NCBI RefSeq assembly: GCF_015326965.1 | Contig: NZ_CP017659.1 | Location: forward strand, 5,646,001 to 5,710,000 | DNA: 64,000 bases | Origin: Paenibacillus sp. JZ16 | GTDB lineage: Bacteria; Bacillota; Bacilli; Paenibacillales; Paenibacillaceae | Direction of reading: 5' to 3' | Part shown: in pieces, positions 1 through 9,753 of the stretch | Numbering within the stretch: position 1 is the first letter of the stretch | Layout: every line of letters begins with the position of its first letter | Position numbers and translations under genes: made by a program | Notes under the pieces: model-generated | What the model was told of the DNA's origin: nothing | Database searches by the model: none | Seen by the model: only the letters and a program-made list of their open reading frames with translations

Positions 1-1
1 C

Positions 2-793
2 TTCACAAATTACACCCTCATGAGGCCGATCGAGTGGGTCGGCTTGGACAATTACGAGCGCATCATTACGGCGGACGACAAATTTGCTCAATCACTCAAG
101 CTCACGTTTTATTATGTACTCGCCTCGGTGCCGCTGAAGCTAATTGCGGCGCTGATGGTTGCGCTCCTGCTAAAAAAGGCCGTGCGCGGGATATCCGTCT
201 ATCGAACGGCCATTTATTTCCCTTCCTTGATCGGGGCGAGCATCGCGGTTTCCCTGCTATGGAAAAATATTTTCGGCGTGGACGGCTTCTTCAACCAAGT
301 GCTTGGATTCTTCGGAATTCCCGGAACGGGCTGGGTCACGAACCCGGATACCGCATTATGGTCTCTGATTGGTTTGTCGGTATGGCAATTCGGCTCATCG
401 ATGGTTATTTTCCTTGCCGGCTTGAAGCAGATCCCGAATGATCTGTATGAAGCCTCCGCGGTGGATGGCGCGGGCAAGCTAAAGCAATTTTTCAAAATCA
501 CACTTCCTATGCTGTCGCCCACGTTATTCTTCAATCTCATTATGGGGGTCATTAACTCCTTCCAGATGTTTACGCCTGCTTACGTCATCACCGGCGGCGG
601 GCCGATGAACTCTACCTATGTATATGCGTTATACCTATATGAACGGGCATTCAGCCGCTATCAGCTGGGTTATTCCTCTTCCTTGGCCTGGATCATGCTG
701 ATATTGATTGTGGCTGCCGCCGTGATCATTAACCTGACGTCGAAATACTGGGTATTCTACGAATCCGAGAGCCAAGGAGGGAAAGGAAAATGA
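2..793 (+). CDS. Sugar ABC transporter permease, MalF-like (5' end outside window)
   Basis: Inner-membrane permease of a CUT1 carbohydrate importer. The reading frame is open to the left edge (codons from base 2), so the first transmembrane segment and start codon lie outside the window. Several hydrophobic helices are visible, and the EAA loop contacting the ATPase reads EASAVDGAGKLKQFFKITLP near the C-terminal third. The stop overlaps the next permease by 4 nt (ATGA), showing translational coupling. The downstream binding lipoprotein and GH67 alpha-glucuronidase suggest aldouronates (methylglucuronoxylan fragments) as substrate; that is inference. No ATPase gene is nearby, as is common when a shared MsmX-type ATPase is used. 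Confidence 0.93.
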   Translation, partial: FTNYTLMRPIEWVGLDNYERIITADDKFAQSLKLTFYYVLASVPLKLIAALMVALLLKKAVRGISVYRTAIYFPSLIGASIAVSLLWKNIFGVDGFFNQVLGFFGIPGTGWVTNPDTALWSLIGLSVWQFGSSMVIFLAGLKQIPNDLYEASAVDGAGKLKQFFKITLPMLSPTLFFNLIMGVINSFQMFTPAYVITGGGPMNSTYVYALYLYERAFSRYQLGYSSSLAWIMLILIVAAAVIINLTSKYWVFYESESQGGKGK

Positions 794-1635
794 CCAGACA
801 CAAATGGAACCCCGTGATCCGCCATTCGGTCCTCATTATGTTCAGCTTGATTATGGTTTATCCGGTCGTTTGGTGGATTGGCGCTTCTCTGAAAACGAAC
901 CAGGAGCTCAGTTCTCCGTCCATCTTCCCGTCCGTGCCTCAGTGGTCCAATTACACCAACGGATGGAACTCTGTTCCGGGATTCACCTTTACCGATTTCT
1001 ATTTGAATACCTTTTATTTAATTACGGCGGTGATCATTGTAACGGTGATTTCCTGTACGCTTGTTGCCTTCGGATTTGCAAGACTGGACTTTCCGCTTCG
1101 AGGCTTCTGGTTTTCCCTGCTCATGCTCACCCTGATGCTGCCGGGCCAAGTGCTCATCATTCCGCAGTATGCGATGTTCCACCAATTTGGTTGGGTCAAC
1201 ACCTACCTGCCGTTTATCGTGCCCCATGCATTAGCGGGAGGGGCGGGAGGAACCTTCTTCGTCTTCCTGCTCGTTCAATTCATACGCGGGATCCCGCGGG
1301 AGCTGGATGAATCGGCCAAGATCGACGGATGCAGCTGGTTCGGGATTTACTGGAGGATTGTAATGCCCTTGATGAAGCCTTCTATCGTGACGGTCATTAT
1401 CTTCTGCTTCCTATGGAACTGGGATGATTTCCTTGGTCATCTCCTGTACATTAATTCCGTCGACAAATATACGGTAGGCTTGGCTTTACGGATGATTAAC
1501 GATTCGCAAGGCGGCGCGGAATGGGGACAATTGCTCGCAATGTCGCTCGTATCCATTCTACCGGCTACATTGCTGTTTATCTTTGCCCAGAAATACTTTG
1601 TGGAGGGTGTGGCTACCACAGGACTAAAAGGGTAG
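790..1635 (+). CDS. Sugar ABC transporter permease, MalG-like
   Basis: Second membrane subunit of the CUT1 importer, 281 residues, the usual length. It starts at the ATG inside the ATGA overlap, with GGAGGGAAAGG just upstream. Six hydrophobic segments are visible. The EAA loop reads DESAKIDGCSWFGIYWRIVM around residues 175-195, and the protein ends in the family-typical VEGVATTGLKG tail. Together with the preceding permease it should form the translocation pore for an oligosaccharide, probably an aldouronate given the downstream alpha-glucuronidase. A hairpin with a T-run follows the stop, so the permease transcript ends here and the kinase gene downstream is likely a separate unit. Confidence 0.95.
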   Translation: MTRHKWNPVIRHSVLIMFSLIMVYPVVWWIGASLKTNQELSSPSIFPSVPQWSNYTNGWNSVPGFTFTDFYLNTFYLITAVIIVTVISCTLVAFGFARLDFPLRGFWFSLLMLTLMLPGQVLIIPQYAMFHQFGWVNTYLPFIVPHALAGGAGGTFFVFLLVQFIRGIPRELDESAKIDGCSWFGIYWRIVMPLMKPSIVTVIIFCFLWNWDDFLGHLLYINSVDKYTVGLALRMINDSQGGAEWGQLLAMSLVSILPATLLFIFAQKYFVEGVATTGLKG

Positions 1636-1669
1636 TAGCTAGCCCTACCGATATATTATAAAATGAGGA

Positions 1670-1712
1670 AACATTGAGGCAGCGGTACGCCGCACAGCTT
1701 CAATGTTTTTTT
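1670..1712 (+). terminator. Rho-independent terminator after the permease pair
   Basis: Inverted repeat AACATTGAGGC / GCTTCAATGTT (one G-U pair) around a 16-nt loop, followed by a run of T. It lies between the permease operon and the sensor kinase gene. Confidence 0.8.
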
Positions 1713-1746
1713 CTGATAGGAATGTAAAGCATGGAGGATGAGAATT

Positions 1747-3468
1747 ATGATCAATCCCTTCAAAAAATACCGGATCGATTCCCTGTTTATTATTTGCTTT
1801 GCAGGACTGATCACGATTGTGCTGGCGATCACGGTATGGACCAGTTATGTCATGACTTCGCGGGAATTGGCTGAAAACACGTCGTATTATCAAAAAAGAC
1901 TGCTCGAGGAGCTGAACAACGAAATTACGGGTCGCCTGACTTCGATCGAGCAGATATCGCTGACAACGTCCAGGGACAACGATTTACTTACGTTTCTGTC
2001 GGGAAAAGAAGATGAGTTCAACCACTACCGGAGGTCCAAGGGCATACAGGAAGCGCTGGCTCATCTCACCTATTCGATTCCGCAAATTCAAGCCATCGAT
2101 TTATACATGGAACAGCCGGAGTGGGGGGATCGGCAGAGCTATATTCAGTTCCATGGATTAACGGAGGCTGCGACAAAGCCATGGTATCCTTTGCTGCAGA
2201 ACAATGACTTTTCCTGGTCAGAGGAGCATGATTTAACGACCTATAATGGGAACGTGCCTGTGCTGAGCTTTTCCCGCAAGGTGTACAACAACTCCCGGTA
2301 CTTGGGTATTCTTGTCGTGCATGTGAAAGCGGATTGGATCCGCGGGATTCTCGAGGGATATTCCAAAGATTCCAACCGGATGCTGCTGGATCTGAACGGC
2401 AGGGAGCTGCTGAGCGTCGGGAAATCAATGAGGGATGCCGGATTACAGGAGCAGGATTTGCGGTTCACGGACCAATCCGGTGTGTCACGGCTGCATACAC
2501 AGCATGGCGTCGAGTCTCTGGTCGTCTATTCCAAAGTCGCCGACTCCAACTGGATGCTGGTGGAGATTACCCCATGGGAGAGAATTACGTCAGGCAGCAT
2601 CAAGCTGGCTGGAGCCATTATTACCATCGGCATCGGAGCCCTATTGCTGGCTTTCTTGTTAACGCTATGGTTAAGCAGGCAATTGTTGAAGCCGATCGCC
2701 CAGTTAGTGAGAGCGATGAAGAATTACGATGTCGGTGGGAGACAAGCTGAGCTGGCCGGTGATTACACGAATGAATTCGGCATTCTGTTTGCAGGGTTTC
2801 GCAGACTGAATGAGAGAATCCAGGCTTTGTACGCATCCCTTGCGCAGCGTTACGAGCAGCAGCGGAAGGCGGAAATCGAAGCGCTCCAAGCCAATATTAA
2901 TCCGCATTTTCTATATAACACCTTGGACCAGCTGAACTGGATGGCGATTGCGGAGGGACAGGAGAAGATGAGTCGCATTCTGGAGCTGATGGGCCGCATG
3001 TTCCGCATCGGATTATCGCATGGAGAAAGCTTTATTACGATTGAAGAAGAGTTGACTCACGTCGCATGCTATTTGGAAATCCAGCAGATCCGGTGGGAAG
3101 ACGGTCTGGAATACGAGGTGCATGCCTCCCAGGAAATCCGCAACTTATTCATTCCCAAAATGACGCTCCAGCCTTTCGTCGAAAATTCAATCATTCATGG
3201 ATTTAATTCAAGGCAAACTGGCCGAATTCAAATTAAGGCTGAGGAAGAGGGCAGCCGGATCCGAATGACGATTATCGACGACGGAAGCGGGCTTGCTCCT
3301 CAGAACAAAGGGAGCCATCGCCGCAAAGGAGGTTACGGGATCCGGAATGTGAGAGAGCGGTTCTCGGCGTTCTTCAACGATGATTATGAGATCCTCGTTA
3401 AGGATGGAGAGAATGGAGGAGTGGTTGTATCGATCGCCTTTCCAAGGCTTGAGGAAGCACAGCGGTAA
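1747..3468 (+). CDS. Sensor histidine kinase, YesM/LytS type
   Basis: Membrane sensor of a two-component system. There is a transmembrane helix near residues 15-35, a long extracellular dCache-like domain to about residue 290, a second helix near 290-315 (a GIGALLLAFLLTLWLS stretch), a HAMP linker and a His_kinase/HATPase module. The phospho-acceptor is H387 in NPHFLYNTLDQLNWM. The ATPase N-box PFVENSIIHG and G-box DDGSGLAP follow, and KGGYGIRNVRERF is the late glycine box. I chose the ATG at 1747 because GGAGG at 1733-1737 is correctly spaced for it and abuts the earlier in-frame ATG at 1738. The likely partner is the AraC-type regulator at 5218, and the pair probably senses xylan-derived sugar. 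Confidence 0.93.
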   Translation: MINPFKKYRIDSLFIICFAGLITIVLAITVWTSYVMTSRELAENTSYYQKRLLEELNNEITGRLTSIEQISLTTSRDNDLLTFLSGKEDEFNHYRRSKGIQEALAHLTYSIPQIQAIDLYMEQPEWGDRQSYIQFHGLTEAATKPWYPLLQNNDFSWSEEHDLTTYNGNVPVLSFSRKVYNNSRYLGILVVHVKADWIRGILEGYSKDSNRMLLDLNGRELLSVGKSMRDAGLQEQDLRFTDQSGVSRLHTQHGVESLVVYSKVADSNWMLVEITPWERITSGSIKLAGAIITIGIGALLLAFLLTLWLSRQLLKPIAQLVRAMKNYDVGGRQAELAGDYTNEFGILFAGFRRLNERIQALYASLAQRYEQQRKAEIEALQANINPHFLYNTLDQLNWMAIAEGQEKMSRILELMGRMFRIGLSHGESFITIEEELTHVACYLEIQQIRWEDGLEYEVHASQEIRNLFIPKMTLQPFVENSIIHGFNSRQTGRIQIKAEEEGSRIRMTIIDDGSGLAPQNKGSHRRKGGYGIRNVRERFSAFFNDDYEILVKDGENGGVVVSIAFPRLEEAQR

Positions 3469-3581
3469 AACATAATCAGACGATTTTATAATAAATTGTG
3501 CATCTCTCTTATACTCCTGTCATCCTGGAATTGATAGGATACATATTGACCACAATATATTGTTTTTAGGGGGAAGTCGGC

Positions 3582-4907
3582 ATGAACAAATGGAAGCGAT
3601 TGCATATTGTCGCGTTATGGATGGTGTTCTCCTTGCTGGTGGCGGCATGCGGCGGTAACGGAAGCACCAACTCAAGCACGGAAAGCACAACCTCAACCAA
3701 GAACAATACACAGGCCGAGAGCGGTTCGGCGGCGGAAAATGTCAAGCTGCGGATTATGTGGTGGGGTTCGCAGCCGCGTCACGAAGCTACATTGAAGGCA
3801 TTGGAGACCTATACGCAGAAAAATCCGCACGTTACCTTCGAGCCCGAATATTCCGGGATGGACGGTTACCTGGATAAACTCTCCACTCAGGCAGCGGCGC
3901 ATAACGAGCCGGATATTTTCCAAATGGACCCGGGCTGGGTTTCGGACTGGACATCCCGCAACCAGCTCGAAGAGCTCGACACCAAGGTTAAACTGGATGA
4001 ATTGACGCCGAGCCTGCTGCCAATCGGGCAGAGAGACGGCAAGCAATACGGCGTGCCGTTGGGATCGGTTGCTTTTGGGATGATCTACGACAAGGCGGCT
4101 CTTGAGAAGCTGGGCGCAACGATGCCGACAGACGGCTGGACATGGGATGATTTCTTCGCATTGGCGGAAGAGGTAAAGCCTAAACTGGCGGAAGGCCAAT
4201 ATTTCACGCTGGATTATGCCGGTAACTACTTTATGTTCAGCGCTTATCACTATGCCAAGGGTAAAGGTCCTTTGATTACGGAAGACGGCAAATTCAATAT
4301 TGATGAAGCGACTTTCCTGGAATGGACCAAGAAGTTTGAACAGCTGCGCAAGGACGGACTTATACCTCCAGCCGATTTGAACGCATCCGACAAGGAAATG
4401 GATCCGACGGCAGACCTGCTGGTCAACGGCAAAATCTTATTCCGCTACTCCTTCTCCAATAACTACACCACATGGGACAGCATGAAGGAAGGGGCGTACG
4501 ATCTGGTTACGATGCCGCGGGCCGAGGAAGCGGGAGGCTGGCTGAAGCCGTCCATGTACTTCAGTCTTTCGCCTAATTCCAAGCACAAGGAAGAAGCGGC
4601 AAAGTTCATCGACTGGTTCATCAATGATCCGGAGGCAGGGGCTATCCTTGGAACTGCTCGAGGCGTGCCTGCCAATGCCAAGATCGCCGAGTCGCTGATT
4701 CCGAATCTTCCGGAGGGCGAAAAGGTTGGGATGAAACTGATTGACGCAACGACGCCGGACGGACAGATATTTACGACAGGGCCGGAAGGCTGGGTGAACT
4801 TCATCGACAAAGACTTCCCGCTCGTCCGGGATGAGCTGAGCTTCGGCAGAACAACACCGGAGAAGGCCTATGAATCGTTGAAGAAGGCCTCGCAGGAATA
4901 TGAATAG
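3582..4907 (+). CDS. Extracellular sugar-binding lipoprotein
   Basis: Binding component of the CUT1 importer, 441 residues. It has an N-terminal signal peptide with lipobox LLVAAC followed by a Gly/Ser/Thr-rich tether, so it is lipid-anchored outside the membrane. The body is a type-1 sugar-binding fold (SBP_bac_1), with an early KLRIMWWGSQPRHEATLKAL strand-helix and a TMPRAEEAGGWLKPSMYFSL C-lobe segment typical of MalE-like proteins. The RBS AGGGGG is about 8 nt before the ATG. It is separated from the permeases by the kinase gene, an unusual order. Substrate is inferred as aldouronate from the downstream GH67 enzyme. Confidence 0.93.
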   Translation: MNKWKRLHIVALWMVFSLLVAACGGNGSTNSSTESTTSTKNNTQAESGSAAENVKLRIMWWGSQPRHEATLKALETYTQKNPHVTFEPEYSGMDGYLDKLSTQAAAHNEPDIFQMDPGWVSDWTSRNQLEELDTKVKLDELTPSLLPIGQRDGKQYGVPLGSVAFGMIYDKAALEKLGATMPTDGWTWDDFFALAEEVKPKLAEGQYFTLDYAGNYFMFSAYHYAKGKGPLITEDGKFNIDEATFLEWTKKFEQLRKDGLIPPADLNASDKEMDPTADLLVNGKILFRYSFSNNYTTWDSMKEGAYDLVTMPRAEEAGGWLKPSMYFSLSPNSKHKEEAAKFIDWFINDPEAGAILGTARGVPANAKIAESLIPNLPEGEKVGMKLIDATTPDGQIFTTGPEGWVNFIDKDFPLVRDELSFGRTTPEKAYESLKKASQEYE

Positions 4908-4992
4908 ATCATATAAAATGAGATGAGAACTAGATGGATGCTAGCAAGGGAGTAAAATGATTCCGAAGAAACGGAAGTGGTCGCCTTTGTGA

Positions 4993-5031
4993 CCGGATTT
5001 TTACCACTTAATATAAAATCCAAAAATCCGG
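4993..5031. repeat. Perfect 10-bp inverted repeat in the regulator leader
   Basis: CCGGATTTTT at 4993-5002 and AAAAATCCGG at 5022-5031 with a 19-nt loop. It sits in the 310-bp gene-free stretch between the binding lipoprotein and the response regulator. It could be an RNA hairpin or an operator; there is no clean T-run for a strong terminator. The rest of the stretch (4908-5217) holds no gene I can support, only a weaker dyad around 5127-5158 (CATGCC / GGCATG). Confidence 0.5.
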
Positions 5032-5217
5032 GAGCAACAGCGATCGTAGGAACATTTTCGTACTTGCCCCCCGCATCCAAATTAATAATTCAGCTTATAT
5101 GTTCCGGTCTACTCCCGGTTTACGTCATGCCTGAGCGGTTTCATAGCCTATCGGGCATGGCGTATTACCTTTAATGTGAGGCATTGCCTTTTTGCAAATA
5201 AGAAGGAGGATCTTCAG

Positions 5218-6840
5218 ATGTGGAAGATAGGAATCGTTGATGACGACCGCGCCGTGCTGCAGGGAATCCGAAAAGCCATCCCTTGGGATGAACTGAATGC
5301 AGAGTGGGCGGGAGAAGCTTTGAACGGGGAAGAAGGGCTTGAAATGATTGAATTGGCCAGCCCCGACATCGTGATTACCGATTTATATATGCCTGTCATG
5401 AATGGTCTGGATATGATCGAGCAGCTGCGGAAGAACACCGGCTATTCAGGAAAAGTGATCATTCTGAGCGGTTACTCGGACTTCGAGTATGCCCGTCAAG
5501 CCTTGCGCCTGAACGTGAGCGATTACTTATCCAAGCCGATCAGCCTTCCGACGCTGAAGTCTGTTTTAAATGAAGCCATATCCGATTTGGAGGAGCAGGA
5601 AGAGCTGCGCATGAAGCAGGATGAACTGCTCCAGAAGCTGCAGCTTTACGAGCCCTTCGTGGAGAAGGAGTGGGTCAAATCGGCCGCAGCAGGTGCACTG
5701 CAACATTCAGGTCTCCAAACGGAAATCCCCGAGCCTTATCGGTATTGGACCGATTTCGATCATACGGTCATTGGCATCGAGCTGATCTCCGATCAACGGG
5801 CAGCTAATCTAAGCTTGCCGGACTGGAGCCTCCTTCGATTTGCAATCAGCAATATGGTGTGCGAAATTACCCAGGCGGCATTCCCCCGCTTCGACCATAC
5901 GGATCTCCACACCAACCGCTCCGTGGTCATTATTCATCATGGTCGAATGGAGTCTGCCGAGCGAGTGCGGCAGCAGCTGGAGCAGCTGGGTGTCCGATTA
6001 ATCGACTGTGTGCAGAACTACTTGAAGCTGAAGCTCCGAATCGGCATCGGTGATCGCAAGAGCAGTATAAGGGAAATCGGTATCTCGACAGAAGAAGCCT
6101 TTCGTGCGATCGATGTGAATACGCAGCCGGCGGTTCCGGAGTATGAGCTGTATTTCTACTGTGCACAGGAGCCGGGCAATGCGGAGGCCAAGCCTCCCGT
6201 GCGCCCTGTTAAGCTTTACCTGGAGCTGGCCGGTTCGATTCGAACCTCGCAAGAACATCAAGCACAGACGATCATCAGGGACTATATGAAGCGATTGGAA
6301 CAGCAAGGGGGCATCACCAAACCATACGTCAGTATGCTGGCAGGGGAGCTATGGGGAATTATCGCCTTCGCTTTCTATGAGACGGGGACCGTCGTTGACG
6401 ATTTCTTCCCGAATGACAGCATTACGCGCGAAATGGCGAAACTGCAGCGTCCATCCGAGCTTGCGGAATGGCTGATCACCAAGATCGGGCTCGTGTTCGG
6501 CAGTCGCGAATGGGGCGGGAACGGAAAGCATCGCCAGGCAGTCGACTTTATGATCGAGTACATTCACGAGCACTATGCCGAGGATCTCACGCTTGGGGGA
6601 CTGGCGGATAAGGTATATATTTCGAGAAACTACTTGTCGATGATTTTTAAGAATTTGACGGGAGAAACGTTCAACAATTATTTGACCAGAGTACGGGTCG
6701 AGAAGGCCCGGGAGCTGCTGATGGAGAAAAATGCATTGGTGTACCAAGTGGCAGAACAGGTCGGATATAAAAACATTCCGTATTTCAGCACGGTATTTAA
6801 AAAATTCACGGGCATGAACCCGACGGAGCTCGTGAAATGA
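5218..6840 (+). CDS. Response regulator with AraC-type DNA-binding domain, YesN-like
   Basis: Cytosolic transcription regulator, 540 residues. Receiver domain 1-120: acidic pair D8-D9-D10, phospho-acceptor D55 in ITDLYMPVMNG, K106 in YLSKPI. A long variable middle region follows, then a C-terminal AraC HTH pair (about 440-540) with the family signature around NYLTRVRVEKARELL and VAEQVGYKNIPYFSTVFKKF. I chose the start at 5218 because AAGGAGG lies 9 nt upstream; upstream in-frame codons precede that RBS. It probably receives phosphate from the kinase at 1747 and activates the transporter and aguA promoters. The stop is only 15 nt from the alpha-glucuronidase start, so the two are likely co-transcribed. 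Confidence 0.93.
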   Translation: MWKIGIVDDDRAVLQGIRKAIPWDELNAEWAGEALNGEEGLEMIELASPDIVITDLYMPVMNGLDMIEQLRKNTGYSGKVIILSGYSDFEYARQALRLNVSDYLSKPISLPTLKSVLNEAISDLEEQEELRMKQDELLQKLQLYEPFVEKEWVKSAAAGALQHSGLQTEIPEPYRYWTDFDHTVIGIELISDQRAANLSLPDWSLLRFAISNMVCEITQAAFPRFDHTDLHTNRSVVIIHHGRMESAERVRQQLEQLGVRLIDCVQNYLKLKLRIGIGDRKSSIREIGISTEEAFRAIDVNTQPAVPEYELYFYCAQEPGNAEAKPPVRPVKLYLELAGSIRTSQEHQAQTIIRDYMKRLEQQGGITKPYVSMLAGELWGIIAFAFYETGTVVDDFFPNDSITREMAKLQRPSELAEWLITKIGLVFGSREWGGNGKHRQAVDFMIEYIHEHYAEDLTLGGLADKVYISRNYLSMIFKNLTGETFNNYLTRVRVEKARELLMEKNALVYQVAEQVGYKNIPYFSTVFKKFTGMNPTELVK

Positions 6841-6855
6841 TCATGAGGAGGCATT

Positions 6856-8937
6856 ATGAACAGCAGTTATGACCCGGCATGGTTGCAGGTTGATGGGAGC
6901 TCGCTGAAGCATGCTGCGGCAATTAAGCCGCTGGAAAGCTATTTGGGCAAGATCGTGACCGCGCAGGCGGTTTCTTCGCAAGTATTTCGTACAGCGATTC
7001 AGGAGTTGACCACAGGCATTGCTCTACTGACAGGTGTGCAGCCCTTACTTCGCGAAAAGATGGATGCCGGCCGCTGCTTGGTCGCAGGGACGCTGGGGAG
7101 CATAGAGAGAGCTTTGCTTGACGGCTCGCCGGAAGCCGAGGAAGCCGGTCTTGTGGGAGATGAAGGTTACATCATACGCCGCATCGTAAGAGGAGACCAG
7201 GATTACATATTCATTGCAGGAGGATCGGACAGGGGACTTCTGTACGGGGTCTTTCATTTTATGCGTCTCCTGCAGACGGGCCAAGCGAACGAAGCGCTTG
7301 ATATGATCGAACATCCGAAGTACCGGCTTCGCATGGTGAATCAGTGGGACAATATGGACGGAACCATTGAGCGCGGATATGCGGGCCGATCGATATTTTA
7401 TAAGGACCATACACTCGTCTCCGATCTGACTCGTGTCCGGGCTTACGCCAGAATGCTGGCCTCTGTTGGGATTAACGGAATCACGATCAATAATGTGAAT
7501 GTGCATAAGACCGAGACGAAGCTGATCACGCCTCAATTGCTACCGGATGTGGCACGCGTAGCGGATGTGTTCCGCGATTACGGCATCAGCCTCTACCTCA
7601 GCGTGAACTTTGCTGCACCGATCGAGCTTGGGGATACATCCACAGCGGATCCGTTAGAACCGGCCGTTCAGAATTGGTGGAAACAGAAAGCGGCCGATAT
7701 TTACCGAACCATTCCTGACTTTGGCGGATTTCTGGTCAAGGCCGACTCGGAGAACCGTCCCGGCCCGTTTACCTATGGACGCCATCATGCGGATGGAGCC
7801 AATATGCTGGCAGAAGCGCTGGAGCCTTACGGCGGACTCGTCTTATGGAGATGCTTCGTGTACGATTGCCATCAGGATTGGCGGGATCGCCAGACGGACC
7901 GCGCCCGCGCCGCATATGATCATTTCAAACCGCTGGACGGCAAATTCAAGGACAATGTGATCCTGCAGATCAAGAACGGTCCGATGGATTTTCAGGTCAG
8001 AGAGCCGGTATCGCCATTGTTTGGAGCGATGGAACGAACGAATCAGTTGCTAGAATTCCAGATTACGCAGGAGTATACGGGACAGCAAAGGCATGTATGT
8101 TATTTAATTCCGCAATGGAAAGAGGTGCTGGAATTCGACACGCTGTGCCAAGGAAAGGGCAGCAAGGTGAAAGATATTGTAGCCGGACGGGTGTATCCGT
8201 ATCAGCACAGCGGCATAACAGCCGTGTCCAATATTGGTGATGACTTCAACTGGACCGGTCACTACCTTGCCCAGTCCAACCTTTACGGCTATGGCCGCTT
8301 GCTGTGGAATCCGGAGCTGACGGCGGAGGAAATCGCCGAAGAGTGGAGCCGGATGACCTTTGGACCCGATCCGGATGTGACGAGGACCGTGATGGACATT
8401 CTGATGGAATCGTGGCCGGTCTACGAGAATTATACCTCTCCGCTTGGCGTGGGCTGGATGGTCGTGCCGCATGTTCACTACGGCCCAGACGTGGACGGAT
8501 ATGAATACTCCAAATGGGGAACGTATCATTTCGCGGACCGCGACGGGATCGGCGTTGACAGGACGCAGGCCACGGGAACGGGGTACGCCGGCCAATATGT
8601 TGGCGCCCATGCGTCGATGTATGAGCGATTAGAGACTTGCCCGGATGAATTGCTGCTATTTTTCCACCATGTTTCTTATACCCATGTGTTAAAGTCCGGC
8701 AAGACGGTCATTCAGCATATTTATGACACTCATTTTGCAGGAGTCGAGCAGGTGGAGCAGTGGCTCGCACGCTGGGATGCCTTGGAGCATAAGCTTGATC
8801 AGCAACGCTTCCTGCATGTTAAACAGCGCTTGCTGGAACAACTAGAGAGTGCAAAGGAGTGGTGCGATGTCATCAATACGTATTTTTATCGAAAATCGGG
8901 TATCGCAGATCAGCATAATCGCGTGATCTATTCGTAG
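6856..8937 (+). CDS. aguA: Alpha-glucuronidase, GH67
   Basis: Intracellular enzyme that removes (4-O-methyl-)glucuronic acid from the non-reducing end of aldouronates imported from glucuronoxylan. Its 693 residues match GH67. There is no signal peptide, consistent with cytosolic action. Family motifs: [20 protein letters not shown] near residue 153, then KADSE with E299, [10 protein letters not shown] with D378, and QEYTGQQRH with E406. These three sit at a constant +14 offset from the E285/D364/E392 catalytic residues I recall for characterised GH67 enzymes. GAGGAGG lies 4 nt upstream of the ATG. It is the only glycosidase of the island visible here; xylanase or xylosidase partners may lie left of the window. 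Confidence 0.96.
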   Translation: MNSSYDPAWLQVDGSSLKHAAAIKPLESYLGKIVTAQAVSSQVFRTAIQELTTGIALLTGVQPLLREKMDAGRCLVAGTLGSIERALLDGSPEAEEAGLVGDEGYIIRRIVRGDQDYIFIAGGSDRGLLYGVFHFMRLLQTGQANEALDMIEHPKYRLRMVNQWDNMDGTIERGYAGRSIFYKDHTLVSDLTRVRAYARMLASVGINGITINNVNVHKTETKLITPQLLPDVARVADVFRDYGISLYLSVNFAAPIELGDTSTADPLEPAVQNWWKQKAADIYRTIPDFGGFLVKADSENRPGPFTYGRHHADGANMLAEALEPYGGLVLWRCFVYDCHQDWRDRQTDRARAAYDHFKPLDGKFKDNVILQIKNGPMDFQVREPVSPLFGAMERTNQLLEFQITQEYTGQQRHVCYLIPQWKEVLEFDTLCQGKGSKVKDIVAGRVYPYQHSGITAVSNIGDDFNWTGHYLAQSNLYGYGRLLWNPELTAEEIAEEWSRMTFGPDPDVTRTVMDILMESWPVYENYTSPLGVGWMVVPHVHYGPDVDGYEYSKWGTYHFADRDGIGVDRTQATGTGYAGQYVGAHASMYERLETCPDELLLFFHHVSYTHVLKSGKTVIQHIYDTHFAGVEQVEQWLARWDALEHKLDQQRFLHVKQRLLEQLESAKEWCDVINTYFYRKSGIADQHNRVIYS

Positions 8938-8943
8938 GGGGAA

Positions 8944-8988
8944 GGGCCTTGAATTTCAACCTAAGGTTGGAATTCGGGGTCTTTTTTT
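8944..8988 (+). terminator. Terminator after aguA
   Basis: Long hairpin with arms containing GAATTTCAACC and GGTTGGAATTC (3-nt loop), followed by seven T residues. It closes the glucuronate island. Confidence 0.85.
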
Positions 8989-9142
8989 GTTGGGGGTGTA
9001 GGAGAGGGTGGGGAGCAGATTTTTAAACAAAATTGTATTCGTCGTATTTCTGTTTTCAGGAAAATAGTAGTCTTTGTTCGAGCGATTCTTTGATATGATA
9101 CAAATATGAATACATAATTAGCGATGTAAAGGATGAGAATCT

Positions 9143-9424
9143 ATGCCGGTTTACAATAAGCTAGTTCGGGATCTGATTCCCCAAGTCATTGAATCTACAG
9201 GCAAAGAATTTCGCACACGGGTCTTAGATAAGGAAGAGTATAAGAAAGAATTGATCATAAAGCTCAAAGAAGAGTCGGAGGAGTATTTTACCGCTCCAAA
9301 TTCAAAGGAGTCGTTGGAAGAACTTGCAGATATGCTGGAGGTTATCCGGGCATTGGCGATTTTGTACATGGAGCGACATGGGAAGAGCTTTCTCAGACGA
9401 TATCCTTACTTAAGACACCTTTAA
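9143..9424 (+). CDS. MazG-like nucleotide pyrophosphohydrolase, odd C-terminus
   Basis: Small all-alpha NTP pyrophosphohydrolase of the phosphoribosyl-ATP pyrophosphatase-like group. It opens with YNKLVRDLIP and has the acidic metal-binding helices EESEEYF and EELADMLEVIRAL. Up to about residue 80 it matches the family, but the last 15 residues do not. Family members normally continue with a basic GGF-type tail. A second frame reading through the same bases (see the next entry) looks protein-like from about 9373, so the 3' end seems altered by a frameshift or recombination. A probable role is removal of non-canonical nucleotides; whether it remains active is unclear. Confidence 0.6.
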   Translation: MPVYNKLVRDLIPQVIESTGKEFRTRVLDKEEYKKELIIKLKEESEEYFTAPNSKESLEELADMLEVIRALAILYMERHGKSFLRRYPYLRHL

Positions 9425-9753
9425 AAGCCTTGTCCACTATCCTAGAAGTAGATGATTCCAGGCATTTAATCACTTTCCACCCAGATATAGCCGATCAACT
9501 AGATGATCCGGTTATTCAAGAGTTAAAACAATATGCTCTAATCGAATTGCAGAAGTATAACGATAGATTAAGCGCTCCCGTGTTCTCTCTTCATCATGCA
9601 TTAAATGAAATTATGGAAAACTGCACTTCTGCAAGAAACTAAGCCTTTGCAGTGAATCTGATCAAGAGAACGGATGAGCTCCTTCTCCAAATATCCAGCC
9701 TGCTAGAATTGCCTTACCAATCATACCACTCCGTTTTAAAATATAGGACCTAA
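9373..9753 (+). pseudogene. Remnant of an unrecognised gene with internal stop
   Basis: A frame distinct from the preceding gene reads as plausible protein from about 9373 (TWEELSQTISLLK), through HLITFHPDIADQL and SLHHALNEIMEN. It hits TAA at 9640, then continues in the same frame (LIKRTDELLLQISSLLELP) to TAA at 9751. There is no proper start codon or RBS for the whole; only an internal TTG at 9430 would give a 70-residue product. I read it as a decayed gene fused to the 3' end of the MazG-like gene. Function not recognised. Confidence 0.4.
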
